From an uncultured Clostridia bacterium (lineage in GTDB: Bacteria; Bacillota; Clostridia; Lachnospirales; Bianqueaceae), in the NCBI GenBank assembly GCA_937892735.1, contig CALBGL010000066.1, positions 1-64,000 of the forward strand: DNA of 64,000 nt, in the 5' to 3' direction. Under the pieces are notes generated by a model. That model had not been told where the DNA came from. It saw nothing but the letters and a program-made list of their open reading frames with translations, and made no database searches. Below, piece by piece: positions 16,556-26,367 of this stretch. Both the position numbers and the translations under genes were made by a program. Numbering within the stretch: position 1 is the first letter of the stretch; every line of letters starts with the position of its first letter.

Positions 16556-17732
16556 ATAGATCCTCCCCCCTATAGCGCGCAATCGCGGCGCAGTCCTTGT
16601 CGCCTCGCCCCGACAATGTGATGACGATGATCTGATCCCGCCGCATCTGAGGCGCCAGCTTTCTGGCATAGGCTACCGCGTGCGCGCTTTCGATCGCAGG
16701 AATAATCCCTTCCAGTCGGGACAGATACTCAAACGCCGATACGGCCTCCTCATCGGTGATCGCCACATATTCCGCACGGCCCCGATCATACAGATCGGCA
16801 TGTTCCGGGCCGATTCCCGGATAGTCCAGTCCTGCCGAAATCGAATACACGGGAGCGATCTGTCCGTACGTATCCTGACAGAAATAGGATTTCATCCCAT
16901 GGAAGATCCCCAAACGTCCCGTGGCAATCGTAGCGGCTGTCTCCGCCGTATTCACGCCACGGCCCGCCGCCTCACATCCGATCAGTCGAACCGTCTCGTC
17001 TTCTATGAAATGATAAAAAGTACCGATGGCATTGGAACCGCCACCTACACAGGCTAATACCGCGTCGGGCAGTTTCCCTTCCTTTTCCAGGAGCTGTGCC
17101 TTGATCTCCTTGCTAATGACTGCCTGAAAATCCCGTACAATCATCGGAAACGGGTGCGGCCCCATGCAGGACCCCAGTACGTAGTGTGTATCTTCCACTC
17201 TTCGAGTCCATTCCCGCATAGTTTCTGACACCGCGTCCTTCAGCGTCCCCGTTCCGGTGCTGACCGAATGCACCTTAGCGCCCAAAAGGCGCATCCGATA
17301 CACGTTGAGCGCCTGTCTCTCGGTATCTTCTTTCCCCATGAAGACCTCACACTCCATGCCAAACATGGCGGCGGTCGTGGCGGTGGCGACACCGTGCTGC
17401 CCCGCGCCCGTCTCCGCGATCAGACGCGTCTTCCCCATGCGCCTTGCCAGAAGCGCCTGTCCCAGCACATTATTGATCTTGTGTGCTCCTGTATGATTCA
17501 AATCCTCCCGCTTCAGATAGATCTTGGCGCCCCCCAGATCCTCCGTCATCCGCTTCGCATAATACAGCCTGGAGGGCCTGCCTGCATATTCATTCAGTAA
17601 TTCCGTGAGCTCCCTTTGAAACCCCGAATCGTTCTTATAGGTCTCATACGCCTCTTCCAGCTCCAGCACCGCATTCATCAGGGTCTCCGGGATATACTGG
17701 CCTCCATGGATCCCATACCTTCCTTTACTCAT
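16548..17732 (-). CDS. trpB: Tryptophan synthase beta chain
   Basis: PLP enzyme that condenses indole with serine to give tryptophan. The 394-residue sequence has the PLP lysine in [16 protein letters not shown] (about 88-90), the catalytic Glu in AETGAGQHG, and the phosphate cradle VGGGSNAIG. It is the standard TrpB1 type that pairs with TrpA. The start [16 protein letters not shown] at 17732 overlaps the trpF stop by 8 bases (ATGAGTAA). Confidence 0.97.
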   Translation of the reverse strand: MSKGRYGIHGGQYIPETLMNAVLELEEAYETYKNDSGFQRELTELLNEYAGRPSRLYYAKRMTEDLGGAKIYLKREDLNHTGAHKINNVLGQALLARRMGKTRLIAETGAGQHGVATATTAAMFGMECEVFMGKEDTERQALNVYRMRLLGAKVHSVSTGTGTLKDAVSETMREWTRRVEDTHYVLGSCMGPHPFPMIVRDFQAVISKEIKAQLLEKEGKLPDAVLACVGGGSNAIGTFYHFIEDETVRLIGCEAAGRGVNTAETAATIATGRLGIFHGMKSYFCQDTYGQIAPVYSISAGLDYPGIGPEHADLYDRGRAEYVAITDEEAVSAFEYLSRLEGIIPAIESAHAVAYARKLAPQMRRDQIIVITLSGRGDKDCAAIARYRGEDLYE

Positions 17733-18330
17733 GCTCTTCTCTCTCCTTTTTCCGTACACTTTCCACCAATTGACACATCTTCTCCGGATCCTTATATCCG
17801 TCGGTCTCCACACCGCTGGATACATCGATGCCATAGGCATCCGTCCCGAGTGCCTCCGTCAGGTTATGCAGCCCGATTCCGCCTGCCAGAAAATAGGGCT
17901 TATCGAGCTTCGGCAGTTTCGTCCAGTCAAAGCTGCGCCCCGTGCCGCCGGCACCCTCATCAATCAGGAGAAAATCGGCTTCCGTGTGATCCCACGCTAA
18001 CGCCTCTTCCACATGAACCGCTTTGATCACGCCAAGCCCACAAATGTCACGTACTCGCCGCACCGTCTCCGGACTTTCCTGTCCATGCAGCTGTATCAGA
18101 TCCAACTGGCAATACTCTGCGATCTCACGTATCGTCTCCGCTTCCTCATTGACAAATACACCAACTGTCCGAATCCACGGCGACAGCACCGTGCGCATCT
18201 CGGCCGCCTGCACCGGCGGCACCTGCCGGCGGCTCTTTGCAAATACAAACCCGACATAGTCCGGCATCGCACGATTGGCCGCCATCGCGTCCGCGATCCG
18301 AAACAGTCCGCAGATCTTAACCTTCGCCAT
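17725..18330 (-). CDS. trpF: Phosphoribosylanthranilate isomerase
   Basis: Isomerises phosphoribosylanthranilate to CdRP, the third step of tryptophan synthesis. A 201-residue single-domain barrel with the catalytic Cys in KVKICGLF (Cys7) and the catalytic Asp in LLIDEG, plus [10 protein letters not shown] and [10 protein letters not shown] at the phosphate site. It is separate from TrpC, unlike the enteric fusion. It overlaps trpC by 14 bases. Confidence 0.96.
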   Translation of the reverse strand: MAKVKICGLFRIADAMAANRAMPDYVGFVFAKSRRQVPPVQAAEMRTVLSPWIRTVGVFVNEEAETIREIAEYCQLDLIQLHGQESPETVRRVRDICGLGVIKAVHVEEALAWDHTEADFLLIDEGAGGTGRSFDWTKLPKLDKPYFLAGGIGLHNLTEALGTDAYGIDVSSGVETDGYKDPEKMCQLVESVRKKEREEHE

Positions 18331-19105
18331 ATAGAAGCCTCCTGATGGCGCTGGCAGGGTCTTGGTCCCGCATCAGTGTCTCTCCTACCAGAATCCCTGA
18401 AGCGCCCCATTCTTGGCATCGTCTCACATCCTCGTGACTGCGGATGCCGCTTTCCGATATCCAGATCGTGCCTTTCGGAATCCTCCGACAAAGCCGTTCT
18501 GAAGTCTTAAGGTCCACCTGAAAACTCGCAAGATCCCGGTTATTGATGCCGATGATGCGCGCTCCCGCCTGTACAGCTCTATGAATTTCCTCTTCGGAAT
18601 GTGTCTCCACCAGCGCATCCAGCCCCAGCGAATGTGCCAGCCGCAGGAATGAGGCCAGTTCCTGGTCATTCAGGATCGCGCAGATCAGAAGCACCGCGGC
18701 CGCTCCCATCTGTCTCGCTTCGTAGATCATATATGGATCGATCACGAAATCCTTGCGCAATACCGGTAACGACACGGTCTGTGTAATCTCCTGTAAGTAC
18801 CTGTCTTCTCCCAGAAAGAAATGGGGTTCTGTCAGGCAGGAAATCGCGGCGGCTCCGCCTTTTTCATAGGCTCTCGCGATCTCCAGATACGGAAAATCCG
18901 GCGAGATCATCCCTTTCGACGGAGAGGCCTTCTTCACCTCGCAGATCATGGCCATCTCCTCTTTGCAAAGCGCTTCGAAGAAGGAGGGGCCAAGGTACGG
19001 CCCCATCTTTTCCACCTGTCTTTCCAATTTCTCCGGGCTCACCCGCTTCTTTCTCTCCTCGATCCGTTCTCTGGTTTTTTCTGTGATGATTTTCAATTGA
19101 TTCAT
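18317..19105 (-). CDS. trpC: Indole-3-glycerol phosphate synthase
   Basis: Closes the indole ring by decarboxylation of CdRP. The 262-residue barrel shows the catalytic lysine in [11 protein letters not shown], the general acid lysine in [31 protein letters not shown], and [10 protein letters not shown]. The start [10 protein letters not shown] at 19105 overlaps the trpD stop by ATGA; the longer frame to 19243 lies within trpD. Confidence 0.96.
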   Translation of the reverse strand: MNQLKIITEKTRERIEERKKRVSPEKLERQVEKMGPYLGPSFFEALCKEEMAMICEVKKASPSKGMISPDFPYLEIARAYEKGGAAAISCLTEPHFFLGEDRYLQEITQTVSLPVLRKDFVIDPYMIYEARQMGAAAVLLICAILNDQELASFLRLAHSLGLDALVETHSEEEIHRAVQAGARIIGINNRDLASFQVDLKTSERLCRRIPKGTIWISESGIRSHEDVRRCQEWGASGILVGETLMRDQDPASAIRRLLYGEG

Positions 19106-20112
19106 TGATGACTCTCCCTGATAAAGGATTCCAATTTTTCCATGGCCTTTCCCGTATCGATCAGACCTTCTGCCATCCGCACGCCTTCTTCCATCGTTGT
19201 CACTTTGCCCGTGATGTAGATGGCTGCACCAGCGTTCAGACACACCGCCTGCCGTTTCGCCCCCTGATCCTTACCAGACAGGATATCCCGTGTGATCTGT
19301 GCGTTTTCCTTCGGATCTCCGCCCTGAAGTTCCTCTTTCTCACAACTCGTATAGCCAAACTGTTCCGGTGTAATCTGGTAGGAATGAAACGCGCCGTCTC
19401 GTATCTCGCAGACGGAAGTGGGTGCGCTCATCGAGATCTCATCCAGCCTATCCTGGCCATAGACTACCATACCTTTCGTAACTCCCATGTTTTTCATGAC
19501 CCGAGCCAGCGGCTCTACCAGTGTCTCCTCGCAGACGCCCATGAGCTCCATATTGGCGCCAGCTGGGTTGGACAGGGGACCCAGTATATTGAAGACCGTA
19601 CGAATCCCCAATTCCTTCCGGATGGGCGCCACATACTTCATAGCGATATGATAGTTCTGAGCAAACAGGAAGCAGATGCCGATGTCGTGCAGCATCTGTG
19701 TGCTTTGCTCCGGCGGCAAGGTGATGCAGACTCCCAAGGCCTCCAGGACGTCCGCAGCGCCGCATCGGGAAGAGGCGGCCCGGTTGCCATGTTTCGCCAC
19801 GGGGATCCCGGCCGCGGCAATCACCAGGGAAGATGTGGTCGAAATATTAAAGGAATTCGCGCCGTCGCCTCCGGTTCCTACGATCTCCAGCACATCCATG
19901 TCGTGCAGCAGACGGATGCAGTGTGCGCGCATCCCGGCCGCCGACGCCGTGATCTCTTCGATCGTCTCTCCCTTCATGGAAAGGGCTGTCAGATAGGAAG
20001 ACATCTGCACAGGGCTCGCCTCTCCGCTCATAATCTCATTCATCACCTGTTCTGCCTCCGTATAAGACAGGTCCTCCCTCCTAGCTAATTTCAAAATGGC
20101 TTCTCGAATCAT
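19102..20112 (-). CDS. trpD: Anthranilate phosphoribosyltransferase
   Basis: Transfers phosphoribose from PRPP to anthranilate. The 336 residues contain the PRPP loop [19 protein letters not shown] (about 81-99), [21 protein letters not shown], and the metal-binding DEISMS. It is a stand-alone transferase, not fused to the TrpG glutaminase, which is encoded immediately upstream with a 4-base overlap. Confidence 0.97.
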   Translation of the reverse strand: MIREAILKLARREDLSYTEAEQVMNEIMSGEASPVQMSSYLTALSMKGETIEEITASAAGMRAHCIRLLHDMDVLEIVGTGGDGANSFNISTTSSLVIAAAGIPVAKHGNRAASSRCGAADVLEALGVCITLPPEQSTQMLHDIGICFLFAQNYHIAMKYVAPIRKELGIRTVFNILGPLSNPAGANMELMGVCEETLVEPLARVMKNMGVTKGMVVYGQDRLDEISMSAPTSVCEIRDGAFHSYQITPEQFGYTSCEKEELQGGDPKENAQITRDILSGKDQGAKRQAVCLNAGAAIYITGKVTTMEEGVRMAEGLIDTGKAMEKLESFIRESHQ

Positions 20113-20678
20113 GATCTGACTACCTCCATAAAATTTTGAATGATCTGTCCGCCCGATGGCGTCATGATAGATTCCGGATGAAACTGTAATCCGAAGATCG
20201 GATACTGCGTGTGGGATACCGCCATGACCTCTCCCTCCTTCGTATGCGCAATGCTCTGCAGTATCGGCGGCAGGCTGATGGCGCAGAGGGAATGATACCG
20301 GGCCGCTGTGATCGTCGGCTCCATTCCTAGAAACAGAGGACTTTCCGTATCAATCCACACCTCGGATGGTTTCCCATGCATGAGTTCCTTCGCATAGGAT
20401 ACGACGCCGCCAAAGACCTCACAGATGGCCTGATGTCCTAAACATACGCCCAATATGGGGATCTTCCCCGCGAAGTACAGCACGGCCTCTTCACATATAC
20501 CCGCATCGCACGGCCTTCCGGGACCTGGAGACAGGATCAGGGCGTCTGGCTTCATTTGCTCCATCTCCTCCGGCGTGCAGGCGTCGTTTCTGATCACACG
20601 AATATCCGGCTCTATCTTCCCGATCAACTGATACAGGTTATACGAAAAACTATCATAGTTATCCATTAGAAGAATCAT
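20109..20678 (-). CDS. trpG: Anthranilate synthase, glutamine amidotransferase subunit
   Basis: Supplies ammonia from glutamine to TrpE. The 189 residues have the class I triad: Cys in [11 protein letters not shown] (about 79), and His and Glu in [14 protein letters not shown]. The oxyanion loop [12 protein letters not shown] is normal. In many Firmicutes the same protein also serves 4-amino-4-deoxychorismate synthase; no pabB is seen in this window. It overlaps trpE by 4 bases. Confidence 0.95.
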   Translation of the reverse strand: MILLMDNYDSFSYNLYQLIGKIEPDIRVIRNDACTPEEMEQMKPDALILSPGPGRPCDAGICEEAVLYFAGKIPILGVCLGHQAICEVFGGVVSYAKELMHGKPSEVWIDTESPLFLGMEPTITAARYHSLCAISLPPILQSIAHTKEGEVMAVSHTQYPIFGLQFHPESIMTPSGGQIIQNFMEVVRS

Positions 20679-22138
20679 TCCAAACCTCCCTGAGCCGCCT
20701 CCAGTGCCCGCACCATCGCCATCGCCTTATTCTGACACTCCCTGAATTCTTTTTCCGGCACGCTGTCCGACACAATCCCCGCGCCCGCTCTGACACATAC
20801 GCTGCCGCCTCGCATATAAGCCATCCGAATGGCAATGCAAAGATCCATATTGCCTGTAAAGTCTAAATATCCTACCGCGCCTCCATAAAGTCCACGAGTA
20901 TCCCCCTCCAGCTCATCAATGATCTGACAGGCTCGAACTTTTGGCGCGCCAGACAGAGTTCCCGCCGGCAACACCGCATCCACCGCATCGGCCGCCTCTT
21001 TACCCGATTGAATCTTCCCTGTGACAGTGGAAGCGATATGCATCACATGAGAATATCGCCGTACCGTCAAATACTGTTCCACCTTCACACTTCCGATTTG
21101 GCTGATTTTTCCCAAATCGTTTCTGCCCAGATCCACCAGCATGTTATGCTCCGCCCGTTCTTTCTCATCTGCCAGCAGTTCATCTTCCAATGCCTGATCT
21201 TCTGCCTCATTCCGCCCTCGAGCTCTGGTACCCGCTAGCGGAAAGGTGCTGAGTCGCCCATCTTCAAGTTTTACCAGCGTTTCCGGTGAAGCCCCGGCAA
21301 TCTCCATGTCATCCCCGGAGAAATAGAACATATACGGCGAGGGATTCAGCGTTCGGAGAATCCGGTACGTATCCAGCAGGCTGCCCTCCGCTTCCGCCTT
21401 CAATGGATTCGATAACACCACTTGAAAAATATCGCCTTCACGGATGTACTCCTTTGCCCGCTCTACCATTTGGCAATAGCGCTCCTTCGAAAACGCTGGA
21501 GATAGCGGACCTTTCAACCGAAGAGGCGGGATCAACGCCTTCTGTCCCTTCATGAGAAGCTGCTGCATCACGAGAAGCTGCCGTTTTGCCTCTTCATACG
21601 CTGCTTCTCCTCCGCTTGGATCCGCTCCCGCAATCAGAAAGAGCTTCTGTCTGTCATGATCGAACGCAATGACTCGATCGAACAGCATCAGATCCATGTC
21701 TCTGAAGTCGGCTTCTTTCCAACGATGATTCTGTAGAACAGGTTCTCCATAACGGATATAATCATAAGAAAAATATCCCACCAACCCTCCTGTAAAGGTG
21801 GGCAATCCCGGCAAAACCGCTGTCCTATACTTCGCGGTCAACTCCTTCAGCACCTCTTTGGGATGCGAAACCACTTCTTGAATGATCTTCTGCCCGGATC
21901 GAATCTGTAAACAGCCTCCCCGACAAACCACTTCCATAGAGGGATCATATCCGAGGAAAGAATATCGTCCCCATTTATGATTATCCTCCACACTTTCCAG
22001 CAGGAAACAATGGGAACTCACGCGTTTCAGCATTCGAAGAACCTCTACCGGTGTGTATGAGTCTGCATACAGCTCCTGATACAGGGGCACCCGTCGGTGA
22101 GCTGTCATGCTGAGAAATTCTTGCAGCGTAGGCTTCAT
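20675..22138 (-). CDS. trpE: Anthranilate synthase component I
   Basis: Converts chorismate and ammonia to anthranilate, the committed step of tryptophan synthesis. The 487-residue protein has the chorismate-binding C-terminal domain with FPLAGTRARGR, DLGRNDLGKISQIGSV, PAGTLSGAPKVRA, and CVRAGAGIVSDS. Near residue 45 the sequence FLLESVE matches the LLES tryptophan feedback site, so allosteric inhibition by tryptophan is likely in addition to the T-box. It is the first gene of the operon. Confidence 0.97.
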   Translation of the reverse strand: MKPTLQEFLSMTAHRRVPLYQELYADSYTPVEVLRMLKRVSSHCFLLESVEDNHKWGRYSFLGYDPSMEVVCRGGCLQIRSGQKIIQEVVSHPKEVLKELTAKYRTAVLPGLPTFTGGLVGYFSYDYIRYGEPVLQNHRWKEADFRDMDLMLFDRVIAFDHDRQKLFLIAGADPSGGEAAYEEAKRQLLVMQQLLMKGQKALIPPLRLKGPLSPAFSKERYCQMVERAKEYIREGDIFQVVLSNPLKAEAEGSLLDTYRILRTLNPSPYMFYFSGDDMEIAGASPETLVKLEDGRLSTFPLAGTRARGRNEAEDQALEDELLADEKERAEHNMLVDLGRNDLGKISQIGSVKVEQYLTVRRYSHVMHIASTVTGKIQSGKEAADAVDAVLPAGTLSGAPKVRACQIIDELEGDTRGLYGGAVGYLDFTGNMDLCIAIRMAYMRGGSVCVRAGAGIVSDSVPEKEFRECQNKAMAMVRALEAAQGGLE

Positions 22139-22175
22139 CTCTTCTTCTCTTCCTTTCCCTGTCAGGAACCGACAA

Positions 22176-22465
22176 TAAAAAAGCCCCTGACAGAATCTAT
22201 TTCTGTCAAGGACGAATGATCATTCAATATACGATACACCCGCGGTGCCACCTTGCTTCATGGATCGCTCCATGCCCTTAGCGAGATACCAACATATCCC
22301 CGGCAATTTACGTATGCCTGACGTCGCAGCATACTCAGGAAAACTCCCTTTGACTGCGCCCTCAGCGGCCCATTAGGCAGCTTGCGTTCGTTCCGGCTCT
22401 CACCCGCCCCGGACTCTCTGTGCGTGCACCACTGCTTCCAACTCCGCCTCAACGGTTTCTTCTGT
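22176..22465 (-). promoter_or_regulatory. T-box riboswitch of the trp operon, UGG (Trp) specifier
   Basis: The T-box sequence AAGGTGGCACCGCGGGT lies at 22254-22238, an excellent match to the antiterminator consensus. A terminator hairpin (CTTGACAGAA pairing TTCTGTCAGG, then GCTTTTTT) at 22211-22176 follows. Stem I carries the GAGAGTC motif and GGGTGAGAG. In the expected specifier position CCTAATGGGCC gives UGG at 22372-22370, the tryptophan codon, matching trpE downstream. The specifier is less clear than in the tyrosine leader because I did not resolve the whole of Stem I. Confidence 0.9.
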
Positions 22466-22473
22466 TATTTAAT

Positions 22474-22502
22474 ATAATACCATAATGATTTCGGAATATC
22501 AA
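22474..22502 (-). promoter_or_regulatory. trp operon promoter
   Basis: TTGATA at 22502-22497 and TATTAT at 22479-22474, 17-base spacing, directly upstream of the T-box leader. Confidence 0.8.
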
Positions 22503-22701
22503 CTACTTTTTTGCCGTCTCGAAAAAAAGAGGAGCTGTTGCAAAATGCTTACGATATCTTATCGTTCACACAGGATGAAAGAGTAGGATCCTTTTAAGGA
22601 GTTCCGTAAATGTGCGGCGATTCCACAGCTCATAGCATTTATACCTGGCGAGTTTTCTCATTACTCTGGCTAGGGAAATGTTACATCGCTCAAAAAGTAA
22701 A
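22503..22701. other. Gene-free stretch, possible decayed mobile-element end
   Basis: About 200 bases with no reading frame I can support between the trp promoter and the SPFH terminator. At 22532-22548 GAGCTGTTGCAAAATGC resembles terminal inverted repeats seen in some insertion sequences, but no partner repeat or transposase remnant is visible. Confidence 0.3.
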
Positions 22702-22741
22702 GGGGACACCAAAACATCCCCTATGGATGTTTTGGCGCCCC
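22702..22741 (-). terminator. Terminator after the SPFH gene
   Basis: GGGGCGCCAAAACATCC pairs with GGATGTTTTGGTGTCCCC (one mismatch) around a tight loop, followed by TTTACTTTTT. A very stable hairpin. Confidence 0.9.
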
Positions 22742-22766
22742 TCCTAAAATCCTTCTTACACTTGCC

Positions 22767-23693
22767 TTACTCGTCTTTCTTGAGAAGTTCTCCCAAGGAA
22801 GTGGCCATACCTGCCAATCCCTGAATCTCTGAAGGAATGATAATCTTGGTGGCCTTTCCATCGGCCGCCTTTTCAAAGGCTTCCAGGCTCTTCAACTGAA
22901 TCACGGGGGCGTCCAGTTGTACGTCCTTGATCATCTTCAATCCTTCTGCCGTTGCTTTCTGCACCGTCAGGATGGCTTCTGCCTGACCTTCTGCCTCCCG
23001 AATCTGCGCTTCCTTAGTCGCTTCCGCATTCAAAATCGCAGACTGTTTATGGGCCTCTGCTTCCAGAATCATGGCCGCCCTCTTCCCTTCTGCCACAAGA
23101 ATCTGTGATTGCTTCTCACCTTCCGCCCGCAGAACGGACTCCCGTTTTTCACGTTCCGCCTTCATCTGCTTCTCCATGGCTGCCTGTACGTCTGCCGGCG
23201 GAATAATGTTCTTCACTTCTACACGGTTGACCTTGATACCCCACGGATCTGTGGCCTCATCCAGGATGGTCCGCATCTTACTATTGATGATATCTCTCGA
23301 TGTAAACGTAGCATCCAGTTCCAGATCTCCTATAATATTACGAAGTGTCGTGGCCGACAGATTCGCGATCGCCATCATCGGCCGTTCCACACCATACGTA
23401 TACGCCTTTGGATCCGTGATCTGAAAGAAGACCACCGTATCAATCTGGATCGTCGCGTTATCTTTGGTGATCACGGGCTGGGGCGGAAAATCCGCGACCT
23501 GCTCTTTCAGATTCACCTTCATGGCAACCGCGTCAATAAAAGGAACCTTCCAGTGGAATCCTGTAGTCCATGTGGTACGATACGCTCCCAGGCGCTGAAT
23601 AACATAGGCGCTGGCCTGCGGAACGATTCGAATATTGGCAATCAAGATGATTAATAGTAACAAGACAATACCCAATAAAATATAAGGAAACAT
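22767..23693 (-). CDS. SPFH/Band 7 membrane scaffold protein (stomatin-like)
   Basis: A 308-residue protein with one N-terminal membrane segment (about 2-22) and a prohibitin-homology domain (about 23-190) containing YRTTWTTGFHWKVPF and ATDPWGIKVNRVEVKNI. An Ala/Glu-rich coiled coil follows (about 175-265, with EAEAHKQSAILNAEATKEAQ). This is the paraslipin/QmcA type that forms membrane microdomain scaffolds and usually works with an NfeD partner, here encoded 22 bases upstream. No enzymatic role is implied. Confidence 0.92.
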   Translation of the reverse strand: MFPYILLGIVLLLLIILIANIRIVPQASAYVIQRLGAYRTTWTTGFHWKVPFIDAVAMKVNLKEQVADFPPQPVITKDNATIQIDTVVFFQITDPKAYTYGVERPMMAIANLSATTLRNIIGDLELDATFTSRDIINSKMRTILDEATDPWGIKVNRVEVKNIIPPADVQAAMEKQMKAEREKRESVLRAEGEKQSQILVAEGKRAAMILEAEAHKQSAILNAEATKEAQIREAEGQAEAILTVQKATAEGLKMIKDVQLDAPVIQLKSLEAFEKAADGKATKIIIPSEIQGLAGMATSLGELLKKDE

Positions 23694-23715
23694 CTAAACT
23701 CCCCCTGTCTTATGA

Positions 23716-24162
23716 TTATTTCGATGACTGCTTGGGTCTGACAAATAGTTTAACACCTTCTACTCGAAGGATTGTAACAATTGCTCCCTCCGGGATGCAG
23801 TCCGTCTGTTCATCTGTCCTGGCGGACCAGATCTGACCGCCTACCTTCACCTGACCTGTTCCTTCCAAAGGACGAATCGCCTCCGATACGACAGCCTCTC
23901 GACCAATGATTGCATCCACATTCGTCGGCTGAATCTTGGGTGTCACGTATTTCTTGACCAGAGGTCTTGTGAAGAAGAGAAGCAGACCGGATACAAGCAC
24001 AAAGGCCAGACACTGGATCCATTCACTGACTTCAAACATGGCCAGTGCCCACGCTGCCAGTGCTCCCGCCGCAAACCATATCGAAACCAGTCCCATGGTT
24101 CCCGCTTCCACCAATATGCTGACAATCAGAATCGCCAGCCATATGTACGTCCAAACGGACAT
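23716..24162 (-). CDS. NfeD family membrane protein
   Basis: A 148-residue short NfeD: several membrane segments (about 5-70, with LVSIWFAAGALAAW) followed by a cytoplasmic OB-fold (about 85-145, with GREAVVSEAIRPLEGTGQVKVGGQIWSA). These proteins pair with SPFH scaffolds. The start at 24162 follows GGAGGTGACGGAG with good spacing; the frame's first codon (GTG at 24171) lies inside that ribosome site and is rejected. First gene of a two-gene operon. Confidence 0.92.
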   Translation of the reverse strand: MSVWTYIWLAILIVSILVEAGTMGLVSIWFAAGALAAWALAMFEVSEWIQCLAFVLVSGLLLFFTRPLVKKYVTPKIQPTNVDAIIGREAVVSEAIRPLEGTGQVKVGGQIWSARTDEQTDCIPEGAIVTILRVEGVKLFVRPKQSSK

Positions 24163-24209
24163 CTCCGTCACCTCCCATCCGATAAAGTATCCTTTCTGGA
24201 TCTGAGTCT

Positions 24210-24238
24210 ACAATATCATACTCCTCTTCTGCCGTCAA
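24210..24238 (-). promoter_or_regulatory. Promoter of the nfeD-SPFH operon
   Basis: TTGACG at 24238-24233 and TATTGT at 24215-24210, 17-base spacing, about 50 bases ahead of the nfeD start. Confidence 0.65.
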
Positions 24239-24247
24239 TATACAGCA

Positions 24248-24275
24248 CGCGAGTTGACAAAAATGCCAACTCGCG
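24248..24275 (-). terminator. Hairpin after the response regulator gene
   Basis: CGCGAGTTG pairs perfectly with CAACTCGCG around a T-rich loop, beginning at the stop of the response regulator. There is no T tract after the stem, so it may act as an RNA-stabilising hairpin or a weak terminator. Confidence 0.55.
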
Positions 24276-25037
24276 CTACTCCTCGTCCATCAAAATCTCA
24301 CGTATATTCTCTCGAAAACCACGGCTTACCGGCAGGGGCTGAGAACAATTAAACAAATACACGGTCAGTTCCCTCCCCTCTCCTTCGACACGCTGAATCT
24401 GATCAATGTTCACCAAGATCGTCCGATGAATCCGGCGCAGGCGGTCAATCTTCTGTTCTGAAAGCTGCTTCAGGACTTCATCAAACACTCCCTTCTCCGC
24501 GCGAATCTCCTCTACTCTGCCGGAGATTCTCATGATCGTTAATACCCCCTTAAGAAGCTGGATGCAGGCAATCTCATTGACATTATACCGACAAATCGTA
24601 TGGCCTAAACGAAACTGCAAAGTCTCCGCCTGCTCATATTTTTTACGCAGATATTCTCGAATTCCCAGTGCCTCTCCTACCGTCTCTATCAGTTCACCAG
24701 GCTCATAGGGCTTTACCAGAAAATCATAACTGCATACTCTCTGCAGCACTCGATTCCGTAAATGCCTATGATTGCTAATAAAGATAATCGGAGTATTTAA
24801 ATAGACGCTCTGCTGCCGAATCCACTCCGCCAGATGGATGCCAGTCACACCCGAACCCGCAATTTCAATATCCAACAGAAATACGGCATATCTATGATTT
24901 TTAATCCATTCTATCGCCTCCTTAGGCGTTTTACAGGTATCCACCGCCAGTACCGGAAACGTACCTGCCAGAATCTCTTTCATTCGTCCCGTCTCTTTTT
25001 CCTCATCATCCATGATCAGAACTCTCTTTTCATTCAT
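24276..25037 (-). CDS. LytTR-family response regulator (AgrA-like)
   Basis: A 253-residue two-domain regulator. The receiver domain (about 1-125) has the acidic pair in LIMDDEEKE, the phospho-acceptor Asp in VFLLDIEIAG (about 57) and the lysine in FLVKPYEPGEL. The LytTR DNA-binding domain (about 145-250) has RRIHRTILVNIDQI and LPVSRGFRENI. Such regulators bind tandem direct repeats upstream of target operons. It overlaps the kinase gene by 8 bases. Its targets cannot be named from the window. Confidence 0.92.
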   Translation of the reverse strand: MNEKRVLIMDDEEKETGRMKEILAGTFPVLAVDTCKTPKEAIEWIKNHRYAVFLLDIEIAGSGVTGIHLAEWIRQQSVYLNTPIIFISNHRHLRNRVLQRVCSYDFLVKPYEPGELIETVGEALGIREYLRKKYEQAETLQFRLGHTICRYNVNEIACIQLLKGVLTIMRISGRVEEIRAEKGVFDEVLKQLSEQKIDRLRRIHRTILVNIDQIQRVEGEGRELTVYLFNCSQPLPVSRGFRENIREILMDEE

Positions 25038-26364
25038 CAGCCACTCGTGCCTCCTTTGAATAAAACGTCACTTCCACCCGAAATAGTCCCTCCTGGTCCT
25101 CCAACATCAAATCTCCATCGTATTTATTAACGAGTCTGGAAACCTGGTATAAGCCAAGACCCTGATGATGGTCTCCTTTTGTGGTACAGTTCTTCTCTAT
25201 CATCTGCGCAATACTGGGCATTCGATCTGGAATGGGATTCTCAATCGCGAGACGATGCATCGTACGACCATTCTCCTCTTCACAGGAAAGACGGACTCCA
25301 ATATACCGACGCTCTGGTTCCAGATCCCGGACTGCCTCCATGGCATTATCCATCAGATTCTGAAATATCTCTACCAAACGGTATTCCGGCAACGGAAACT
25401 CCGGCAGACGAGGCGTCGCGCTGATCTTCAGCTGAATCCCCTGCTTCTGCGCCTGATTGGATTGGCCGTATAGCAGCGCCCTGAATAATGGATTCTCCAT
25501 ATGCAGCAGAATGTCATTCAACTGGTTTTCGATCTGAAGATCCTGATAATATGTCTGCACTTCCTGCCGGAGCTTCTCAGGGTCCTTTTCCGTCATCACA
25601 AGATCATGCAAATAATTGAGATGCTTATTGTAATCATGCGCCCGCACTCTAGCGCTGTCTACATAGGCCTCCATGGATTGGATATACCGATCATTCGCAG
25701 CAATCTTCTGCGACTCCTGCCGGCCTCGAAAGAAAATCAACATACCCACAAATAGACAAAGCATGAGAAAATGGAGCAGCATAAATAACCCTGGCAGCGT
25801 CAGCGAAATATCTATCTGCTCATTCTGTAAAAACTGTGCTAATACCAGTACGGGAATTCCAAGAACCCCTGCCATCACCCAGCACATCTGCCGATGCTCA
25901 TAATAGAGTGCGGCCAGATGTCTGCGCTGAATGATCCAGCACAGCAAACACACGCAGATACATGCCGAACCATTGACCAAAAGCATTTCGAAAAAATCAT
26001 TCCATTCCCAAGGGACAAAGCACCGAAACAAAATCTGAAAATATTCCGTCACGGTCACCGCAAAAAACGTATGCATGATCGTAAAGGATAATGGAAATCC
26101 TCGAAACAAAAAGGCAAACACCGCAATCAAAATCAATAGAAGAAGAATTAAGCGAGGCTGCGGATAGAAAGTCGCCCATTCCATGATGGCAAACAGAGCC
26201 CCTACAATGAGCAGAGTACCTCCTGTCTGCAACCATCTGACCGGGACATTCATTTTCCCGAATAGTATGATGCGCCACTGATCGCTGTTTTCCGGCAGCA
26301 ACACTGCCCAGATCATCAGGACTCCCAGGAGCCCCAGCATATCTGCCGCCCACTCAATCCACAT
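25030..26364 (-). CDS. GHKL sensor histidine kinase (AgrC/ComD-like)
   Basis: A 444-residue membrane kinase with six or seven N-terminal hydrophobic segments (about 8-212) and little extracytoplasmic loop, as in peptide-pheromone receptors. It then has a dimerisation helix with the phospho-acceptor His in RAHDYNKHLNYL (about 248) and a GHKL ATPase with NLMDNAMEAV and GDHHQGLGLYQV. No agrB or agrD pheromone genes are nearby, so the signal is unknown. It starts 3 bases after sigH. Confidence 0.92.
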   Translation of the reverse strand: MWIEWAADMLGLLGVLMIWAVLLPENSDQWRIILFGKMNVPVRWLQTGGTLLIVGALFAIMEWATFYPQPRLILLLLILIAVFAFLFRGFPLSFTIMHTFFAVTVTEYFQILFRCFVPWEWNDFFEMLLVNGSACICVCLLCWIIQRRHLAALYYEHRQMCWVMAGVLGIPVLVLAQFLQNEQIDISLTLPGLFMLLHFLMLCLFVGMLIFFRGRQESQKIAANDRYIQSMEAYVDSARVRAHDYNKHLNYLHDLVMTEKDPEKLRQEVQTYYQDLQIENQLNDILLHMENPLFRALLYGQSNQAQKQGIQLKISATPRLPEFPLPEYRLVEIFQNLMDNAMEAVRDLEPERRYIGVRLSCEEENGRTMHRLAIENPIPDRMPSIAQMIEKNCTTKGDHHQGLGLYQVSRLVNKYDGDLMLEDQEGLFRVEVTFYSKEARVADE

Positions 26365-26367
26365 CGC

